From Pseudomonas viridiflava (GTDB taxonomy: Bacteria > Pseudomonadota > Gammaproteobacteria > Pseudomonadales > Pseudomonadaceae), in NCBI RefSeq assembly GCF_900590885.1, contig NZ_UUON01000001.1, positions 682,001 to 746,000 on the forward strand: DNA of 64,000 nucleotides, in the 5' to 3' direction. A program made the translations under genes and the position numbers. The notes beneath the pieces are model-generated. The model searched no databases. It was not told where the DNA came from and was given only the letters and a program-made list of their open reading frames with translations. Shown piece by piece: positions 34,025 to 44,853 of this stretch (position 1 is its first letter; each line of letters begins with the position of its first letter).

Positions 34025-35032
34025 ATGGAAAGACGTCAATTCAGCGGTGGCATGAAAGGCAAGAACCTGCGCTACCTCAACGAAACCACCCAGCCGGCGT
34101 CGGTCACCCGCGTCGGCTTCCTGCTGCTCGAGCATTTCTCCCTGCCGGCCTTCACCCAGACCCTCGACACCTTCGTCACTGCCAACCTGTTGCGCCCTGA
34201 TCTGTTCGCCGCGCGCACCTTCGGCTGCGGCGACGGCGAAGTCATCAGTGACTTGGGCCTGGTGATCCGCCCCGACGCGCGCCTCGACATGGCCGCTCTG
34301 CACGAGCTGGAACTGCTGGTGATCTGCGGCGGGTTCCGCACCGAACTCAAGGCCGGTGAAGCCTTTATCCAGTTGCTGCGCAGCGCCGCCGAGCAGGGCG
34401 TAAGCCTGGCCGGGTTGTGGAATGGCGCCTGGTTTCTCGGGCGTGCCGGGCTGTTGCAGGACTATCGCTGCGCCATCCACCCGGAGCATCGTCCGGCGCT
34501 GGCCGAAGTGTCCAAGGCCACCCACGTCACCAGCGAGCCATACGTGATCGACCGCGACCGCCTCACCGCTTCGAGCCCCTCCGGCGCCTTCCATATGGCC
34601 CTGGACTGGATCAAAAACCTGCACGACAAAGCCCTGGTCGAAGGCATCGAAGACATCCTCGCCTTTGAAGAATCGCGCTACCGGCGCATCAAGCCCACCG
34701 AAAACATCAGCGTCAGCGCACCGCTGCGGGAAGTGGTGAAGCTGATGGACGCCAACCTCGAAGAACCGCTGGAACTCGACCAACTGGCGGTCTACGCCGG
34801 CCGCTCGCGGCGCCAGTTGGAGCGCCTGTTCAAGGAGCAACTGGGCACCACGCCGCAACGCTATTACATGGAGTTGCGCGTGACCGAAGCTCGGCGGTTG
34901 TTGCAACACACCGAGCTGTCACAGGTGGAGGTACTGGTGGCCTGCGGGTTTGTGTCGCCGAGCCATTTCAGCAAGTGTTACAGCTCGTATTTCGGCTACC
35001 GGCCTTCGAAAGAGAAGCGGCTGGTCAAATAG
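34025..35032 (+). CDS. GlxA-type AraC regulator
   Basis: 335-aa regulator with an N-terminal DJ-1/PfpI-like domain (VTRVGFLLLEHFSLPAFTQT, ELELLVICGGFR, GLWNGAWFLGRAGLL) and a C-terminal AraC domain (LDQLAVYAGRSRRQLERLFK, VLVACGFVSPSHFSKCYSSY). Pseudomonas members include regulators of arginine, betaine and carnitine catabolism. I use ATG 34025; ATG 33983, adding 14 residues, is possible. It faces the hydroxyproline genes tail to tail, so control of that cluster is plausible but not certain. Confidence 0.88.
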   Translation: MERRQFSGGMKGKNLRYLNETTQPASVTRVGFLLLEHFSLPAFTQTLDTFVTANLLRPDLFAARTFGCGDGEVISDLGLVIRPDARLDMAALHELELLVICGGFRTELKAGEAFIQLLRSAAEQGVSLAGLWNGAWFLGRAGLLQDYRCAIHPEHRPALAEVSKATHVTSEPYVIDRDRLTASSPSGAFHMALDWIKNLHDKALVEGIEDILAFEESRYRRIKPTENISVSAPLREVVKLMDANLEEPLELDQLAVYAGRSRRQLERLFKEQLGTTPQRYYMELRVTEARRLLQHTELSQVEVLVACGFVSPSHFSKCYSSYFGYRPSKEKRLVK

Positions 35033-35041
35033 CCGCGAGGG

Positions 35042-36292
35042 TTAAAAACGCGCCAGTCGGTAGGCGTGCAGACTCGGCAACGCCGGGTCGCCAGTGCCGG
35101 TTGCAGCCAGGTGCCCGACCATCTCCGCCGTCACCGCCGCCTGGGTCAGCCCCAAATGCTGGTGCCCGAACGCCAGCAACACCTTGCCCTCGCACACCCG
35201 GTCGATAATCGGCAGCGAGTCCGGCAACGACGGCCGAAAGCCCATCCAGGGGGTTGCGTCCTGCGCGCTCAGGTCATCACGGAACAAGCCCAGGCTCAAG
35301 CGATGCAACTGCCAGGCGCGGTCCATGTTCGCCGGGCGGTCGAGGCCGGCGAATTCCACCGTGCCGGCCAGGCGCAGACCGCCGGCCATGGGGGTCATGA
35401 TGAATTTGCGCTCCAGGGAGGTGACCGCGAACGGCAGGCGCTGCGGTTCATGGGGCAGCATCAGGTGGTAGCCGCGCTCCGTGTCCAGCGGGACTTTGTT
35501 GCCGGTCAGCGCAGCAGTGAGTTTGGCCGAGTGCGCGCCGCAGGCGATCAATACCTGATTGGCGGCGAACAACCCCTGATCGGTCACAAGCGTCACGCCC
35601 TGGTCACCCACCCGTGCATCCAGGACCTGGCGCTGCAGAAATTGCACGCCACTGGCCTTGGCCGCCGCCACCACTTCGCACAGTGCCTGGTACGGGTCGA
35701 GAAAATGCCCGGTGCCCGGGAAAAACAGCCCGCCCTGGATCTGCTCGCTCAACTGCGGCGCGGCCTTGCGTATGGCCTCGGCGCTCCAGAAATCCACCGG
35801 CACATGCTGCTGCATGCGTTGCTGCAAGGCCTCGATGGCCGCGCGGGAATCTGCCCGTTCGAACACCAGCAGCGAGCCGTCTTCGCGCAACAATCCAGGC
35901 TGCTGGATGCTCTGCAACAAACGCTGCCAGGCGCCAAGGCTGGCTTCGTTCAAGGCACGGATGCCTGCCACCGTTTGCCGGTAGCGGGTTGGGCGCAGGT
36001 TCAGCAGCAGGCGGATAAACCAGGGCAGGGCGCGGGGCAGGTAGCGCCAATCCAGGCGCAGCGGGCCCATGGGGTCCATCAGCATGGCGGGCAGGCGCTT
36101 GAGGATCGACACGTCGGCGATCGGAAACACCTGTTCGGTCGCCAGGTGGCCGGCGTTGCCGTAGGAGGCGCCCATGCCGGGCGCCTGCTGGTCGATCACC
36201 ACCACTTGCCGGCCCTGGCGCGCCAGCTGCAGGGCGCAGGTGACGCCGATGATGCCGGCGCCGACCACGGCGATATCTGCACGGTCAACCAT
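35042..36292 (-). CDS. FAD-dependent D-hydroxyproline dehydrogenase (D-amino acid oxidase family)
   Basis: 416-aa DAO-family flavoprotein. The FAD motif VVGAGIIGVTCALQLARQGR is at residues 9-28 and GMGASYGNAGHL follows. In the hydroxyproline pathway this type oxidises cis-4-hydroxy-D-proline, made by the epimerase, to pyrroline-4-hydroxy-2-carboxylate. The assignment rests on family plus position beside the epimerase, deaminase and semialdehyde dehydrogenase, the same order I know from P. putida. Alone it could only be called a D-amino acid dehydrogenase. Confidence 0.85.
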   Translation of the reverse strand: MVDRADIAVVGAGIIGVTCALQLARQGRQVVVIDQQAPGMGASYGNAGHLATEQVFPIADVSILKRLPAMLMDPMGPLRLDWRYLPRALPWFIRLLLNLRPTRYRQTVAGIRALNEASLGAWQRLLQSIQQPGLLREDGSLLVFERADSRAAIEALQQRMQQHVPVDFWSAEAIRKAAPQLSEQIQGGLFFPGTGHFLDPYQALCEVVAAAKASGVQFLQRQVLDARVGDQGVTLVTDQGLFAANQVLIACGAHSAKLTAALTGNKVPLDTERGYHLMLPHEPQRLPFAVTSLERKFIMTPMAGGLRLAGTVEFAGLDRPANMDRAWQLHRLSLGLFRDDLSAQDATPWMGFRPSLPDSLPIIDRVCEGKVLLAFGHQHLGLTQAAVTAEMVGHLAATGTGDPALPSLHAYRLARF

Positions 36293-36295
36293 GGT

Positions 36296-37867
36296 CTATG
36301 CCTCCCGCTGGCCGTCAAGCAGACGCCGCAACAAGAGGGGGTTGCCCGCTTGAAGCGCCTGCGGCAGCAGGGCGTCGGGGAAGTCCTGGTAGCACACCGG
36401 CCGCAGAAACCTGTGGATCGCCGCCGTGCCCACCGAGGTGCTGCGCGCATCGGAGGTGGCCGGGAAGGGCCCGCCATGCACCATGGCATCGCACACTTCC
36501 ACACCGGTCGGCCAGCCGTTGACCAGCAGGCGCCCGGCCTTGCGCTCCAGCACCGGCAGCAGGGCCTTGGCGCGTGTGATGTCAGCCTCATCCAGATGCA
36601 GTGTTGCAGTGAGTTGGCCTTCCAAACGCTCCGAAACCTGGCGCACTTCATCCGCGTCGGCGCAGACCACAATCAACGAAGCGGCCCCGAAAACCTCGGC
36701 TTGCAGATGCGTGTTGGCCAGGAACGCGCTGGCCTCGGTCACGAACAGATGTGCCTGGCCCTGATTGGGCCCTTGGGCAGGCAAACCTTGGGCCGTGACG
36801 TGGGCATGCTCGGTCAAGGCGCCGACACCGGATGTAAAGGCACTGAAAATGCCGGGGGTGAGCATGGTCTGCGCAGCGCATTGCGACAGCCGCTCGCCAG
36901 CCACTTGAATAAAGTGATCGAGGGTCGGCCCTTTAACGGCAATCACCAAGCCCGGATTGGTACAGAACTGCCCGGCGCCCTGGGTCAACGACGCCACAAA
37001 CCCCTGGGCCAGTGCCGCGCTGCGCGCTTCAAGCGCCGCCGGAAACAGGTACACCGGGTTGATCGAACTCATTTCCGCATACACCGGAATCGGCTCCGGC
37101 CGCGCCTGCGCCGCGTGGCACAGCGCAACCCCGCCACTGCGCGAACCGGTAAAGCCCACGGCCTTGATGCGTGGGTCGCTGACCAGTGCGATCCCCACTT
37201 CATGGCCCGAACCGTACAGCAGCGAGAACACGCCTTCGGGCAAACCACAATCGTTGACCGCCTGAGCCACGGCACGGCCGACCAGCTCGCTGGTGCCGGG
37301 GTGCGCGCTGTGCGCCTTGACCACCACCGGGCAACCGGCAGCCAGCGCGGACGCGGTATCGCCGCCGGCCACCGAGAACGCCAGCGGGAAGTTGCTCGCG
37401 CCAAACACCGCCACCGGGCCCAGCGCGATATGGCGTTGGCGCAGGTCGGCGCGCGGCAGCGGCTGGCGCTCGGACTGCGCGCTATCGACGCGTACATCCA
37501 GCCATTCGCCCGCGCGCACGGTACGCGCAAAGGTGCGCAGTTGCCCGCAGGTGCGCCCGCGTTCGCCCTGGATACGCGCGACCGGCAGGCCGGTTTCGGC
37601 GACGGCGCGTTCGATCAACGCGTCGCCCAAGGCTTCAATGTTGTCGGCAATGCATTCAAGAAACCGCGCGCGGTCCTCCAGGGCGGTTTCGCGGTAGCTG
37701 TCGAACGCCGCCCAGGCCAAAGCGCAAGCCTGTTCGACATGCTCACCGCTGCCACCGGCGTAGGCTGGCTCCAGGGGCGAGTCGGTGGCGGGGTTGATCG
37801 CGCGGATCGCATCGCGGGTGCCGCAAAGGGATTGCTGACCGATCAGCATCGTGCCCGTCAGAGTCAT
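36296..37867 (-). CDS. Alpha-ketoglutarate semialdehyde dehydrogenase
   Basis: 523-aa aldehyde dehydrogenase, the expected length of KGSADH, which makes 2-oxoglutarate in the last step of hydroxyproline breakdown. The NAD site [20 protein letters not shown], catalytic Glu in [11 protein letters not shown] and nucleophilic Cys in [10 protein letters not shown] are visible. The ATG at 37865-37867 follows AAGGACAACCCC; the frame extends 55 codons upstream without support. It lies between the FAD dehydrogenase and the deaminase in the minus operon. Confidence 0.9.
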   Translation of the reverse strand: MTLTGTMLIGQQSLCGTRDAIRAINPATDSPLEPAYAGGSGEHVEQACALAWAAFDSYRETALEDRARFLECIADNIEALGDALIERAVAETGLPVARIQGERGRTCGQLRTFARTVRAGEWLDVRVDSAQSERQPLPRADLRQRHIALGPVAVFGASNFPLAFSVAGGDTASALAAGCPVVVKAHSAHPGTSELVGRAVAQAVNDCGLPEGVFSLLYGSGHEVGIALVSDPRIKAVGFTGSRSGGVALCHAAQARPEPIPVYAEMSSINPVYLFPAALEARSAALAQGFVASLTQGAGQFCTNPGLVIAVKGPTLDHFIQVAGERLSQCAAQTMLTPGIFSAFTSGVGALTEHAHVTAQGLPAQGPNQGQAHLFVTEASAFLANTHLQAEVFGAASLIVVCADADEVRQVSERLEGQLTATLHLDEADITRAKALLPVLERKAGRLLVNGWPTGVEVCDAMVHGGPFPATSDARSTSVGTAAIHRFLRPVCYQDFPDALLPQALQAGNPLLLRRLLDGQREA

Positions 37868-37925
37868 GGGGTTGTCCTTAAAAAAGCGGGTTGGCCGCCG
37901 TGAGAACCACGGCGGCGCGTGGCAA

Positions 37926-38873
37926 TCAGTTGGCGTTCTGCTCGGCCGACCAGTTGGCGTACCACTGGCGGAACAGCGCGTACTGGGCCTCGGCATACCG
38001 GCGCTGGGCGTCGCTGAGCACGTCGGTTTCATTGAAGTGCAGCGCGTAGCCGGTGTCGCCGTTGAGCACCATCAGGTGTTTGTAATACAGCACCAGGTCA
38101 CAGCCTTCGTCGAACGACGACAGCACCGCCAGCGCAGCTTCCAGCTCACGGGCCAGGCGCCGGGCCTTGGCGTCGCCCTTGGCGGCTTGTTTGCTCAAGC
38201 TCACCAGGTGCAGCACCTCGCGGGGCAGGGCGTTGCCGATGCCGGTGATGGCGCCGGTGGCGTTGCAGTTGACGAAACCGTGCACCACTTGGGTGTCGAC
38301 GCCGACCATCAGGGTCACGCTGTCGTCCTGGGAGGTGATGTGTTCGGCGGCGTAGCGCAGGTCGGCGCCGCCGCCGAACTCCTTGAAGCCGATCAGGTTG
38401 GGGTGTTCGCGACGCAGTTCGAAGAACAGCTCGGCGCGGGTGGCGAAGCCGTAGTACGGGCTGTTGTAGATCACCGCCGGCAGGTTCGGCGCGGCCTTGA
38501 GGATGGCTGAGAAGTGCGCTTTTTGTGCGGTGGCGGAAGCGCCTCGGGACAGCACGCGCGGAATTACCATCAAGCCGTGGGCGCCGACCTTGGCCGCATG
38601 GGCGGCGTGGGCGATGGCTTCACGGCTGTTGACCGCACCGGTACCGACGATGGTCGGCACGCCGGCCGCGACCAGGCGCGCCACGCCTTCCTGGCGCTCG
38701 GCTTCGGTCAGCAGCGGCCAGTCGCCCATGGAACCGCAATACACCACGGCGCTCATGCCGGCATCGATCAGCTCGCGGCCCTTGGCGACCAGCGCGTCGA
38801 AGTCCGGTTTGCGTGCGGCGGTGCACGGGGTCATCAGGGCGGGGATGCAGCCGGTGAAGATGTTGTCGCTCAT
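37926..38873 (-). CDS. lhpC: 1-pyrroline-4-hydroxy-2-carboxylate deaminase (DapA family)
   Basis: 315-aa class I aldolase-fold protein. The DapA-like Tyr ([10 protein letters not shown]) and Schiff-base Lys ([15 protein letters not shown]) are present. In this operon context it converts pyrroline-4-hydroxy-2-carboxylate to 2-oxoglutarate semialdehyde with loss of ammonia, rather than making dihydrodipicolinate. The function comes from gene neighbourhood: epimerase upstream, semialdehyde dehydrogenase downstream. Confidence 0.87.
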   Translation of the reverse strand: MSDNIFTGCIPALMTPCTAARKPDFDALVAKGRELIDAGMSAVVYCGSMGDWPLLTEAERQEGVARLVAAGVPTIVGTGAVNSREAIAHAAHAAKVGAHGLMVIPRVLSRGASATAQKAHFSAILKAAPNLPAVIYNSPYYGFATRAELFFELRREHPNLIGFKEFGGGADLRYAAEHITSQDDSVTLMVGVDTQVVHGFVNCNATGAITGIGNALPREVLHLVSLSKQAAKGDAKARRLARELEAALAVLSSFDEGCDLVLYYKHLMVLNGDTGYALHFNETDVLSDAQRRYAEAQYALFRQWYANWSAEQNAN

Positions 38874-38907
38874 TGTTCTAGCTCCGTTCAGTCAAATAAG
38901 AGAGGGC

Positions 38908-39834
38908 TCAGATGCCCCAGGCGAAAGGGTCTTGTTCGTCGATCAACAAGGTGCTGTCGGCGGTCATGTAGGCGCGGCCGGTGATGAACGGGCGCACGCG
39001 TTCGCCGTCCCATTCATAGCGGCCTTCGAATTGGCTGCCGGTGATGCTGGCCTGGGTCCAGGTGGCACCGGGCGCGAGCTTGCCGTCAGCGGCCAGGCAC
39101 GCGAGCTTGGCGCTGGTGCCGGTGCCGCAGGGGGAGCGGTCGTAGGCTTTGCCGGGGCACATGACGAAGTTGCGGCTGTCGGCGTGGGCGTCATCGGCGA
39201 ACAGTTCGATATGGTCGATCAGTGCGCCGTCGGCACCGTGGATGCCCTGGTCTTCGAGGGCCTTGAGCATCGCCCAGGTGTAGTCGGTGAGGGCGTCGAC
39301 GTTGCTCATGTCCAGGCTCTTGCCATGTTCCGAGACCAGGTAAAACCAGTTGCCGCCCCAGGCGATATCACCGTGCACCACGCCATGCCCCGGCACGTCT
39401 ACCGGCACCTGCTGGCGATGGCGATAGGCGGGCACGTTGCCCAGGGTGATCGCGCCGTCCTCATGCAAGGTGGCGCTGACCGGGCCGACCGGCGTGTCGA
39501 TCAAATGCACCCCAGGCGCAATCCGGCCCAAGTGATGCAGGGACGCGACCAGCCCGATGGTGCCGTGGCCGCACATGCCCAGGTAGCCGGCGTTGTTGAA
39601 GAAGATCACCCCGCAAGTGGCGCCCGGCGTGACCGGCTCACAGTACAGCGCGCCGACCAGCACATCGTTGCCACGCGGCTCCAGCAGGCAGGCGCGGCGC
39701 CATTGATCGTGCTCGCTGCGCAGGTTGTCCAGCTGCTCGGCAATGCTCGCGCCCTTGAGCGCGGGGAAACCGGTGAGCACCAAGCGCGTGGGTTCGCCGC
39801 CGGTGTGGGAGTCGATCACATGCAGTCGCTTCAT
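38908..39834 (-). CDS. lhpA: 4-hydroxyproline 2-epimerase
   Basis: 308-aa proline racemase-family enzyme that converts trans-4-hydroxy-L-proline to the cis-D form, the entry step of the pathway. Two catalytic Cys are present: MCGHGTIG near residue 88 and [14 protein letters not shown] near 236. I start at ATG 39832-39834 because GGAG lies seven bases upstream and [18 protein letters not shown] is the usual N terminus. The ATG at 39846 adds four residues and overlaps the permease stop. Confidence 0.93.
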   Translation of the reverse strand: MKRLHVIDSHTGGEPTRLVLTGFPALKGASIAEQLDNLRSEHDQWRRACLLEPRGNDVLVGALYCEPVTPGATCGVIFFNNAGYLGMCGHGTIGLVASLHHLGRIAPGVHLIDTPVGPVSATLHEDGAITLGNVPAYRHRQQVPVDVPGHGVVHGDIAWGGNWFYLVSEHGKSLDMSNVDALTDYTWAMLKALEDQGIHGADGALIDHIELFADDAHADSRNFVMCPGKAYDRSPCGTGTSAKLACLAADGKLAPGATWTQASITGSQFEGRYEWDGERVRPFITGRAYMTADSTLLIDEQDPFAWGI

Positions 39835-39845
39835 AAAACGCTCCA

Positions 39846-41471
39846 TCAGTGGGTGGCTGGGGTCAGCGGGGCGCGGGTGTGGGGCTCGTCGACGGCTTCG
39901 CTTTCGTCGGCTTCATGCTCCAACTGCACCAGGTGCGCCGGCACGCCGGTGGCGGCGCCCCAGTAGTAGATGCCCAGGGCGCAGACGGCCACGACCAGGG
40001 TGTCGAACGGGTGACTGATCACGCCGATGCCGCCAAAACTGCCGAGCTTGGACAGCAGGATAGTCACCGCGTAAAAGCCGATCAGCCAGGCCGACGAACG
40101 CACTTGCTGCTTGAGGTTGATATGCGCGGTGGGCACCCAGCGCGCGCAGAGCAGGTACACCACAAACATCAGGATCTGCAGGCCGAGCAGCCACGACACG
40201 GTGCTCCAGCCGGACCAGTACACAATCAACGCGGCGATGATGAATGAGAGCGGACCGAGCACGGCCATGCCCTTGACGCGGAACGGGCGAGCCATGTCCG
40301 GTGCAGTGCGGCGCAGGGCGGCGACGGTCACCGGGGCCACGGCGTAGCTGAGGATCAGCGCGGCGGATACCACATTGATCAGCGCTTCCCAGGACGGGAA
40401 CGGCAGGGTCCAGAACACCGACAGGCCAAAGGTCAGCCACAGCGCCGGGCGCGGGATGCCGGATTTCTCGTCGATGCGCGTAAAAATCTTGAAGAACGTG
40501 CCGGTCTGCGCCCAGCCGTAGACCACACGGGGCGTGGCGTTCATGTAGATATTGCCGCAGCCGCTGGGGGAGATCACTGCATCGGCCACCACCAGGTAGG
40601 CCAACCAGCCCACGCCCAGCGCCAGGGCGATATCGCGATAGGGCAGCGCCAGTTCCTTGCTGATGCCGGCCCAGCCGTTGGCGAGCATTTCGGTGGGTAC
40701 GCCGCCGAGGAATGCGGTTTGCAGCAGCACATAAATGGCGGTCGAGAGCAGCACCGACAGGATCAATGCAATCGGAATCGTGCGCTGCGGGTTCTTCACT
40801 TCGCTGGCCACCGAGATGATCGGCGTCAGGCCCAGGTAGGCAAAAATCACCCCGCCCGCCGACACTGCCATCTCGATGCCCGACAGGCCGAACGGCGCAA
40901 AGCCTTGCACCTGGAAATTCTCCGGCTTGAAGAAGGTAAACAGCACGCCGATCACCAGCAGCGGCACAATAAACTTGAACACGCTGACCAGGTTGTTGGC
41001 GATGGCGAAGGTTTTGACGCTGCGGTAATTGAGGATGAAGAACAGGCACAGCAGGGCGAATTGCACTAGCCAGCCGAGGGTGGTCGGGTCGCTGGAGCCG
41101 GCCTTGGTCAGCTCGGGAAACCACGCTGCCGCATATTGGCGTGAGGCAACCACTTCAATCGCCACCAGGCTGGAAAACGCGATCAATGTGATAAAGCCCA
41201 TCAGGTAACCCAGCAACGGGCCGTGGGAGTACACTGGGTAACGCACCACGCCACCGGCGCGGGGCAACGCGGCGCCGAGTTCGCAGTACACGATGCCCAG
41301 CAGCAGCACCGCGAAACCGCCGATCAGCCAGGAAATAATCCCCGCCGGGCCGGCGATAGCCGACACATGGCTGGCTGCAAACAGCCAACCGGAACCGAAG
41401 ATGGCACCCAAACCGATAAAGGTCAGGTCCATCAGGGACAACTGTTTCTTGAACTTGCCTTGAGCTGACAT
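39846..41471 (-). CDS. APC-family amino-acid permease (probable hydroxyproline uptake)
   Basis: 541-aa inner-membrane transporter with about 12 hydrophobic segments. The APC N-terminal motif is visible in [20 protein letters not shown]. The C-terminal 40 residues are charged and cytoplasmic ([20 protein letters not shown]). The position immediately upstream of the epimerase argues for hydroxyproline or proline-type substrate uptake; the sequence alone cannot show that. First gene of the minus operon, divergent from the PAS-AraC regulator. Confidence 0.87.
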   Translation of the reverse strand: MSAQGKFKKQLSLMDLTFIGLGAIFGSGWLFAASHVSAIAGPAGIISWLIGGFAVLLLGIVYCELGAALPRAGGVVRYPVYSHGPLLGYLMGFITLIAFSSLVAIEVVASRQYAAAWFPELTKAGSSDPTTLGWLVQFALLCLFFILNYRSVKTFAIANNLVSVFKFIVPLLVIGVLFTFFKPENFQVQGFAPFGLSGIEMAVSAGGVIFAYLGLTPIISVASEVKNPQRTIPIALILSVLLSTAIYVLLQTAFLGGVPTEMLANGWAGISKELALPYRDIALALGVGWLAYLVVADAVISPSGCGNIYMNATPRVVYGWAQTGTFFKIFTRIDEKSGIPRPALWLTFGLSVFWTLPFPSWEALINVVSAALILSYAVAPVTVAALRRTAPDMARPFRVKGMAVLGPLSFIIAALIVYWSGWSTVSWLLGLQILMFVVYLLCARWVPTAHINLKQQVRSSAWLIGFYAVTILLSKLGSFGGIGVISHPFDTLVVAVCALGIYYWGAATGVPAHLVQLEHEADESEAVDEPHTRAPLTPATH

Positions 41472-41655
41472 AACGTCGCCTTCTTGTGAGTTTTTGGATA
41501 GGCAGCAGTGGGGCTATCCTGAACTCGCGGGTGGGCTGGCGATTGATGTTTTTTGCCGACATCGATGACGAATTCAGCACAGTCTGCGTCGCTCGACAGC
41601 GCCCCGGGCATCGGGCAATCTGCTACGCATCGAGGCATTCAGCAGGGGATACACA

Positions 41656-42444
41656 GTGATGATGCACAGCGCGTTTGCGACCCTTTGCCAAGGGAGCGAG
41701 GCGAATCCTCCCCATAGCATCGAGCAGCTGTTGGCCGGCGTGGCGCAGCTGTTGCCGATGCTGGATGTGATTCCCAACGCCGCGATTTTCATCAAGGACC
41801 TGGATGCGCGTTACGTCCTCGCCAACCGCACCCTGGTGCAACGCTGCGGCCTCAAGCAGCTGCAACCGCTGCTGGGCAAGACCAGCGCCGAAGTCTTCCC
41901 CGCGCAGCTTGGGCCGGGCTACACCGAGCAGGACCGGCGTGTGCTGGAGCAGGGTTTTGTGCTGGAAGACCAGCTCGAACTGCACCTCTACGGCACCCGC
42001 GAACCGGGGTGGTGCCTGACCCACAAGTGGCCGCTCTACAACGACGAACACCGGATCATTGGCCTCGCCGGCATCTCCGTCGACCTGCAATCGGCCAGCC
42101 AGACCCATCCGGCCTACCGGCGCCTGGCCGCCGTGGACGAGCACATCCGCACGCACTTCAACCGCCGCGTGACCTTGGGCGAGCTGACGCGCATCGCCGG
42201 GATTTCGGTGGCGCAACTGGAGCGCTACTGCAAGCGCGTGTTCCACCTCACGCCCCGCCAGATGATCCAGAAAGTGCGCCTGGAACATGCCCATCGCCTG
42301 TTACACACGGACCTGCCGATCACCGAGGTGGCGTTGCAGTGCGGGTACACCGATCACAGCGCGTTTACCCGGCAGTTCAAGGCGTCGACGGGTTTTACGC
42401 CGAGGCAGTATCGGCAGGCCACCGGCGGGGTTGGCGAGCCATAA
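41656..42444 (+). CDS. PAS-AraC transcriptional regulator of the hydroxyproline cluster
   Basis: 262-aa regulator joining an N-terminal PAS-like sensor (residues about 30-145; NAAIFIKDLDARYVLANRTL, GLAGISVDLQ) to a C-terminal AraC DNA-binding domain (LGELTRIAGISVAQLERYCK, EVALQCGYTDHSAFTRQFKA). PAS-AraC fusions are less common than cupin-AraC. It is divergent from the permease-led operon, so it is the best candidate local regulator. The GTG at 41656 has AGGGG eight bases upstream; ATG 41659 and 41662 are alternatives. Confidence 0.85.
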   Translation: MMMHSAFATLCQGSEANPPHSIEQLLAGVAQLLPMLDVIPNAAIFIKDLDARYVLANRTLVQRCGLKQLQPLLGKTSAEVFPAQLGPGYTEQDRRVLEQGFVLEDQLELHLYGTREPGWCLTHKWPLYNDEHRIIGLAGISVDLQSASQTHPAYRRLAAVDEHIRTHFNRRVTLGELTRIAGISVAQLERYCKRVFHLTPRQMIQKVRLEHAHRLLHTDLPITEVALQCGYTDHSAFTRQFKASTGFTPRQYRQATGGVGEP

Positions 42445-42558
42445 CGCCAACGCTCACTTTGGGGGGTTGGGTTCGCGCAGCGATTTCGATGCAACGAATG
42501 CGCCCTGAACGCCTCATATGTCTACGAGCGACTTTTCACCACAACAGGTACCAGGCAT

Positions 42559-44622
42559 ATGACCGCAGCTGAAAACAACCACGTCAACTGGCTGGTAGAA
42601 CAGTCGATGCTGCACGCGGCGCGCCAGCGCGCCAAGCTGTATTCGGGCCAGGGCCGGTTGTGGCAGCAGCCTTACGCACAGACCCGCCCGCGCGATGCGT
42701 CGGCCCTGTCGTCGGTGTGGTTTACCGCGTACCCCGCGTCGATTGTGACCCGCGAGGGCGGTACGGTGTTGGAGGCGTTGGGGGATGAAGCGCTGTGGCA
42801 TGCGCTGTCGAAAATCGGTATCCAGGGCATTCATAACGGCCCGCTGAAAAAGTCCGGTGGCCTGACCGGCTCCAGGCACACGCCGACCATCGACGGCAAT
42901 TTCGACCGCATCAGCTTCGAGATCGACCCGCAACTGGGCACCGAGGCGCAGTTGCAAGCGTTGACGCGTATGGCGGCGGCGCACAATGCGGTGATTATTG
43001 ATGATGTGATCCCGTCCCACACCGGCAAGGGTGCGGATTTTCGTCTGGCCGAGATGGCCTACGAGGATTACCCCGGTCTTTACCACATGGTCGAGATCCG
43101 CGAGGAAGACTGGCCGCTGCTGCCCGAGGTGGCCGAGGGACGCGATGCGCAGAACCTCAGCCCGGCGCAGGTGGATGCCCTGCGTGACAAGCACTACATC
43201 GTCGGCCAGTTGCAGCGCGTGATCTTCTTCGAGCCCGGCGTGAAGGAAACCGACTGGAGCGCCACCAGCGTCGTAGTGGGCGTGGATGGCAAGCCGCGTC
43301 GCTGGGTGTACCTGCATTACTTCAAGGAGGGCCAACCGTCGCTGAACTGGCTGGACCCGACCTTCGCCGCGCAGCAGATGATCATCGGCGACGCCCTGCA
43401 TGCCATCGACGTGATGGGCGCGAAGATCCTGCGCCTGGACGCCAACGGTTTTCTCGGCGTAGAGCGCAAGCTCGATGGCACGGCCTGGTCGGAAAGCCAC
43501 CCGCTGTCGATCACCGGCAACCAGTTGCTCGGCGGCGCGATCCGCAAGGCCGGCGGCTTCAGCTTCCAGGAGTTGAACCTCACCGTGGATGACATCGCGT
43601 CGATGTCCCATGGCGGCGCCGACCTGTCCTATGACTTCATCACCCGCCCGGCGTATCAACATGCGCTGCTGATGGGCGATGCCGAGTTCCTGCGCCTGAT
43701 GCTGCGCGAGATGCATCGCCAGGGCATCGACCCCGGCTCGCTGATCCACGCCTTGCAGAATCACGATGAGCTGACCCTGGAGCTGGTGCATTTCTGGACG
43801 CTGCATGCCCATGACAGCTTTCTTTACCAGGGCCAGACTTTCCCCGGCAATATCCTGCGCGAGCACATCCGCGAACAGATGTATGAGCGCCTGGCCGGCG
43901 AGCATGCGCCGTATAACCTCAAGTTCGTGACCAATGGTGTGTCGTGTACCACGGCCAGCATCATCACCGCGGCGCTGGGTATTCGTGATCTGGAGGCGAT
44001 CAGCGCGGCGGATATTCAACAGATCCGCCAGATCCATTTGCTGCTGGTGATGTACAACGCCATGCAGCCAGGGGTGTTTGCCCTGTCGGGCTGGGACTTG
44101 GTGGGCGCGCTGCCGCTGGCGGCGGATGAGGTGGCGCACCTGATGGAGGATGGCGATACGCGCTGGATCCATCGCGGTGCCTACGACCTGGTGGACTTGA
44201 ACCCGGAGGCCGAACTCTCAGCTGGCCAGATGCCGCGTTCGAAAAGCCTGTATGGCAGCCTCAACAGCCAGTTGCAGGACCCGGAGTCGTTCGCCTCGCA
44301 ACTGCAAAAGATCCTCGCGGTACGCCGGGCCTACGACATTGCCGCGAGCCGCCAGATTCTGGTGCCAGACGTGCAGAACCCGGCGCTGTTGATCATGGTC
44401 CACGAATTGCCGGCCGGTAAGGGTACTCAAATCACCGCGCTGAACTTCGGCGCCACGCCGATTACCGAGACGCTGAACCTGCCCGAGATTGCGGCGGGGA
44501 TGGTGGTGGATATCATCAACGAGCGGGTAGAAGGCGACCTGACGGCCGAGGGTGACTTCACCATCACACTGGATGCCTACGAAGGGCTTGCGCTACGCGT
44601 GATCAGCGCTACCCCAATGTAA
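42559..44622 (+). CDS. treS: Trehalose synthase, P. stutzeri CJ38 type
   Basis: 687-aa GH13 enzyme that interconverts maltose and trehalose. It closely matches the Pseudomonas TreS subgroup typified by the P. stutzeri enzyme (about 689 aa), not the longer actinobacterial TreS. Landmarks are [18 protein letters not shown] (region I), [14 protein letters not shown] near residue 295 (nucleophile), [12 protein letters not shown] (acid/base Glu) and [11 protein letters not shown] (region IV). It gives the cell a second trehalose route independent of TreYZ 38 kb away. It stands alone between the PAS-AraC regulator and a REP element. Confidence 0.92.
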   Translation: MTAAENNHVNWLVEQSMLHAARQRAKLYSGQGRLWQQPYAQTRPRDASALSSVWFTAYPASIVTREGGTVLEALGDEALWHALSKIGIQGIHNGPLKKSGGLTGSRHTPTIDGNFDRISFEIDPQLGTEAQLQALTRMAAAHNAVIIDDVIPSHTGKGADFRLAEMAYEDYPGLYHMVEIREEDWPLLPEVAEGRDAQNLSPAQVDALRDKHYIVGQLQRVIFFEPGVKETDWSATSVVVGVDGKPRRWVYLHYFKEGQPSLNWLDPTFAAQQMIIGDALHAIDVMGAKILRLDANGFLGVERKLDGTAWSESHPLSITGNQLLGGAIRKAGGFSFQELNLTVDDIASMSHGGADLSYDFITRPAYQHALLMGDAEFLRLMLREMHRQGIDPGSLIHALQNHDELTLELVHFWTLHAHDSFLYQGQTFPGNILREHIREQMYERLAGEHAPYNLKFVTNGVSCTTASIITAALGIRDLEAISAADIQQIRQIHLLLVMYNAMQPGVFALSGWDLVGALPLAADEVAHLMEDGDTRWIHRGAYDLVDLNPEAELSAGQMPRSKSLYGSLNSQLQDPESFASQLQKILAVRRAYDIAASRQILVPDVQNPALLIMVHELPAGKGTQITALNFGATPITETLNLPEIAAGMVVDIINERVEGDLTAEGDFTITLDAYEGLALRVISATPM

Positions 44623-44639
44623 CGAACACCGCAGCCCCC

Positions 44640-44728
44640 ATGTGGGAGGGGGCTTGCCCCGATAGCGGTGGGTCAGTGACAAATTTATCAACTGACACGC
44701 CCTCATCGGGGGCAAGCTCCCTCCCATA
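44640..44728. repeat. REP-type inverted repeat pair
   Basis: ATGTGGGAGGGGGCTTGCCC faces a near-complementary copy GGGGGCAAGCTCCCTCCCAT, with about 45 bases between. This is a different REP subtype from the one at 6773 (GTGGGAGGGG versus GTGGCGAGGGAG). It lies just after the treS stop. Confidence 0.87.
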
Positions 44729-44853
44729 CTTTATGCGTAATAATTATTTTGATTGTTGTTAAATATGCGCTTGATGATAGTGTTTGGCAGGCCTAGCTTA
44801 GTCATCACCGGCCACCCATCTGGGCTGGCCACCGACCTGCCAAGGATTCTCCA

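Noticed and set aside
35066..37903. A 945-codon plus-strand open frame
   Set aside because: It runs antisense to the hydroxyproline dehydrogenase and semialdehyde dehydrogenase genes, has low-complexity His/Gln/Arg-rich content, and is a GC-rich frame shadow.
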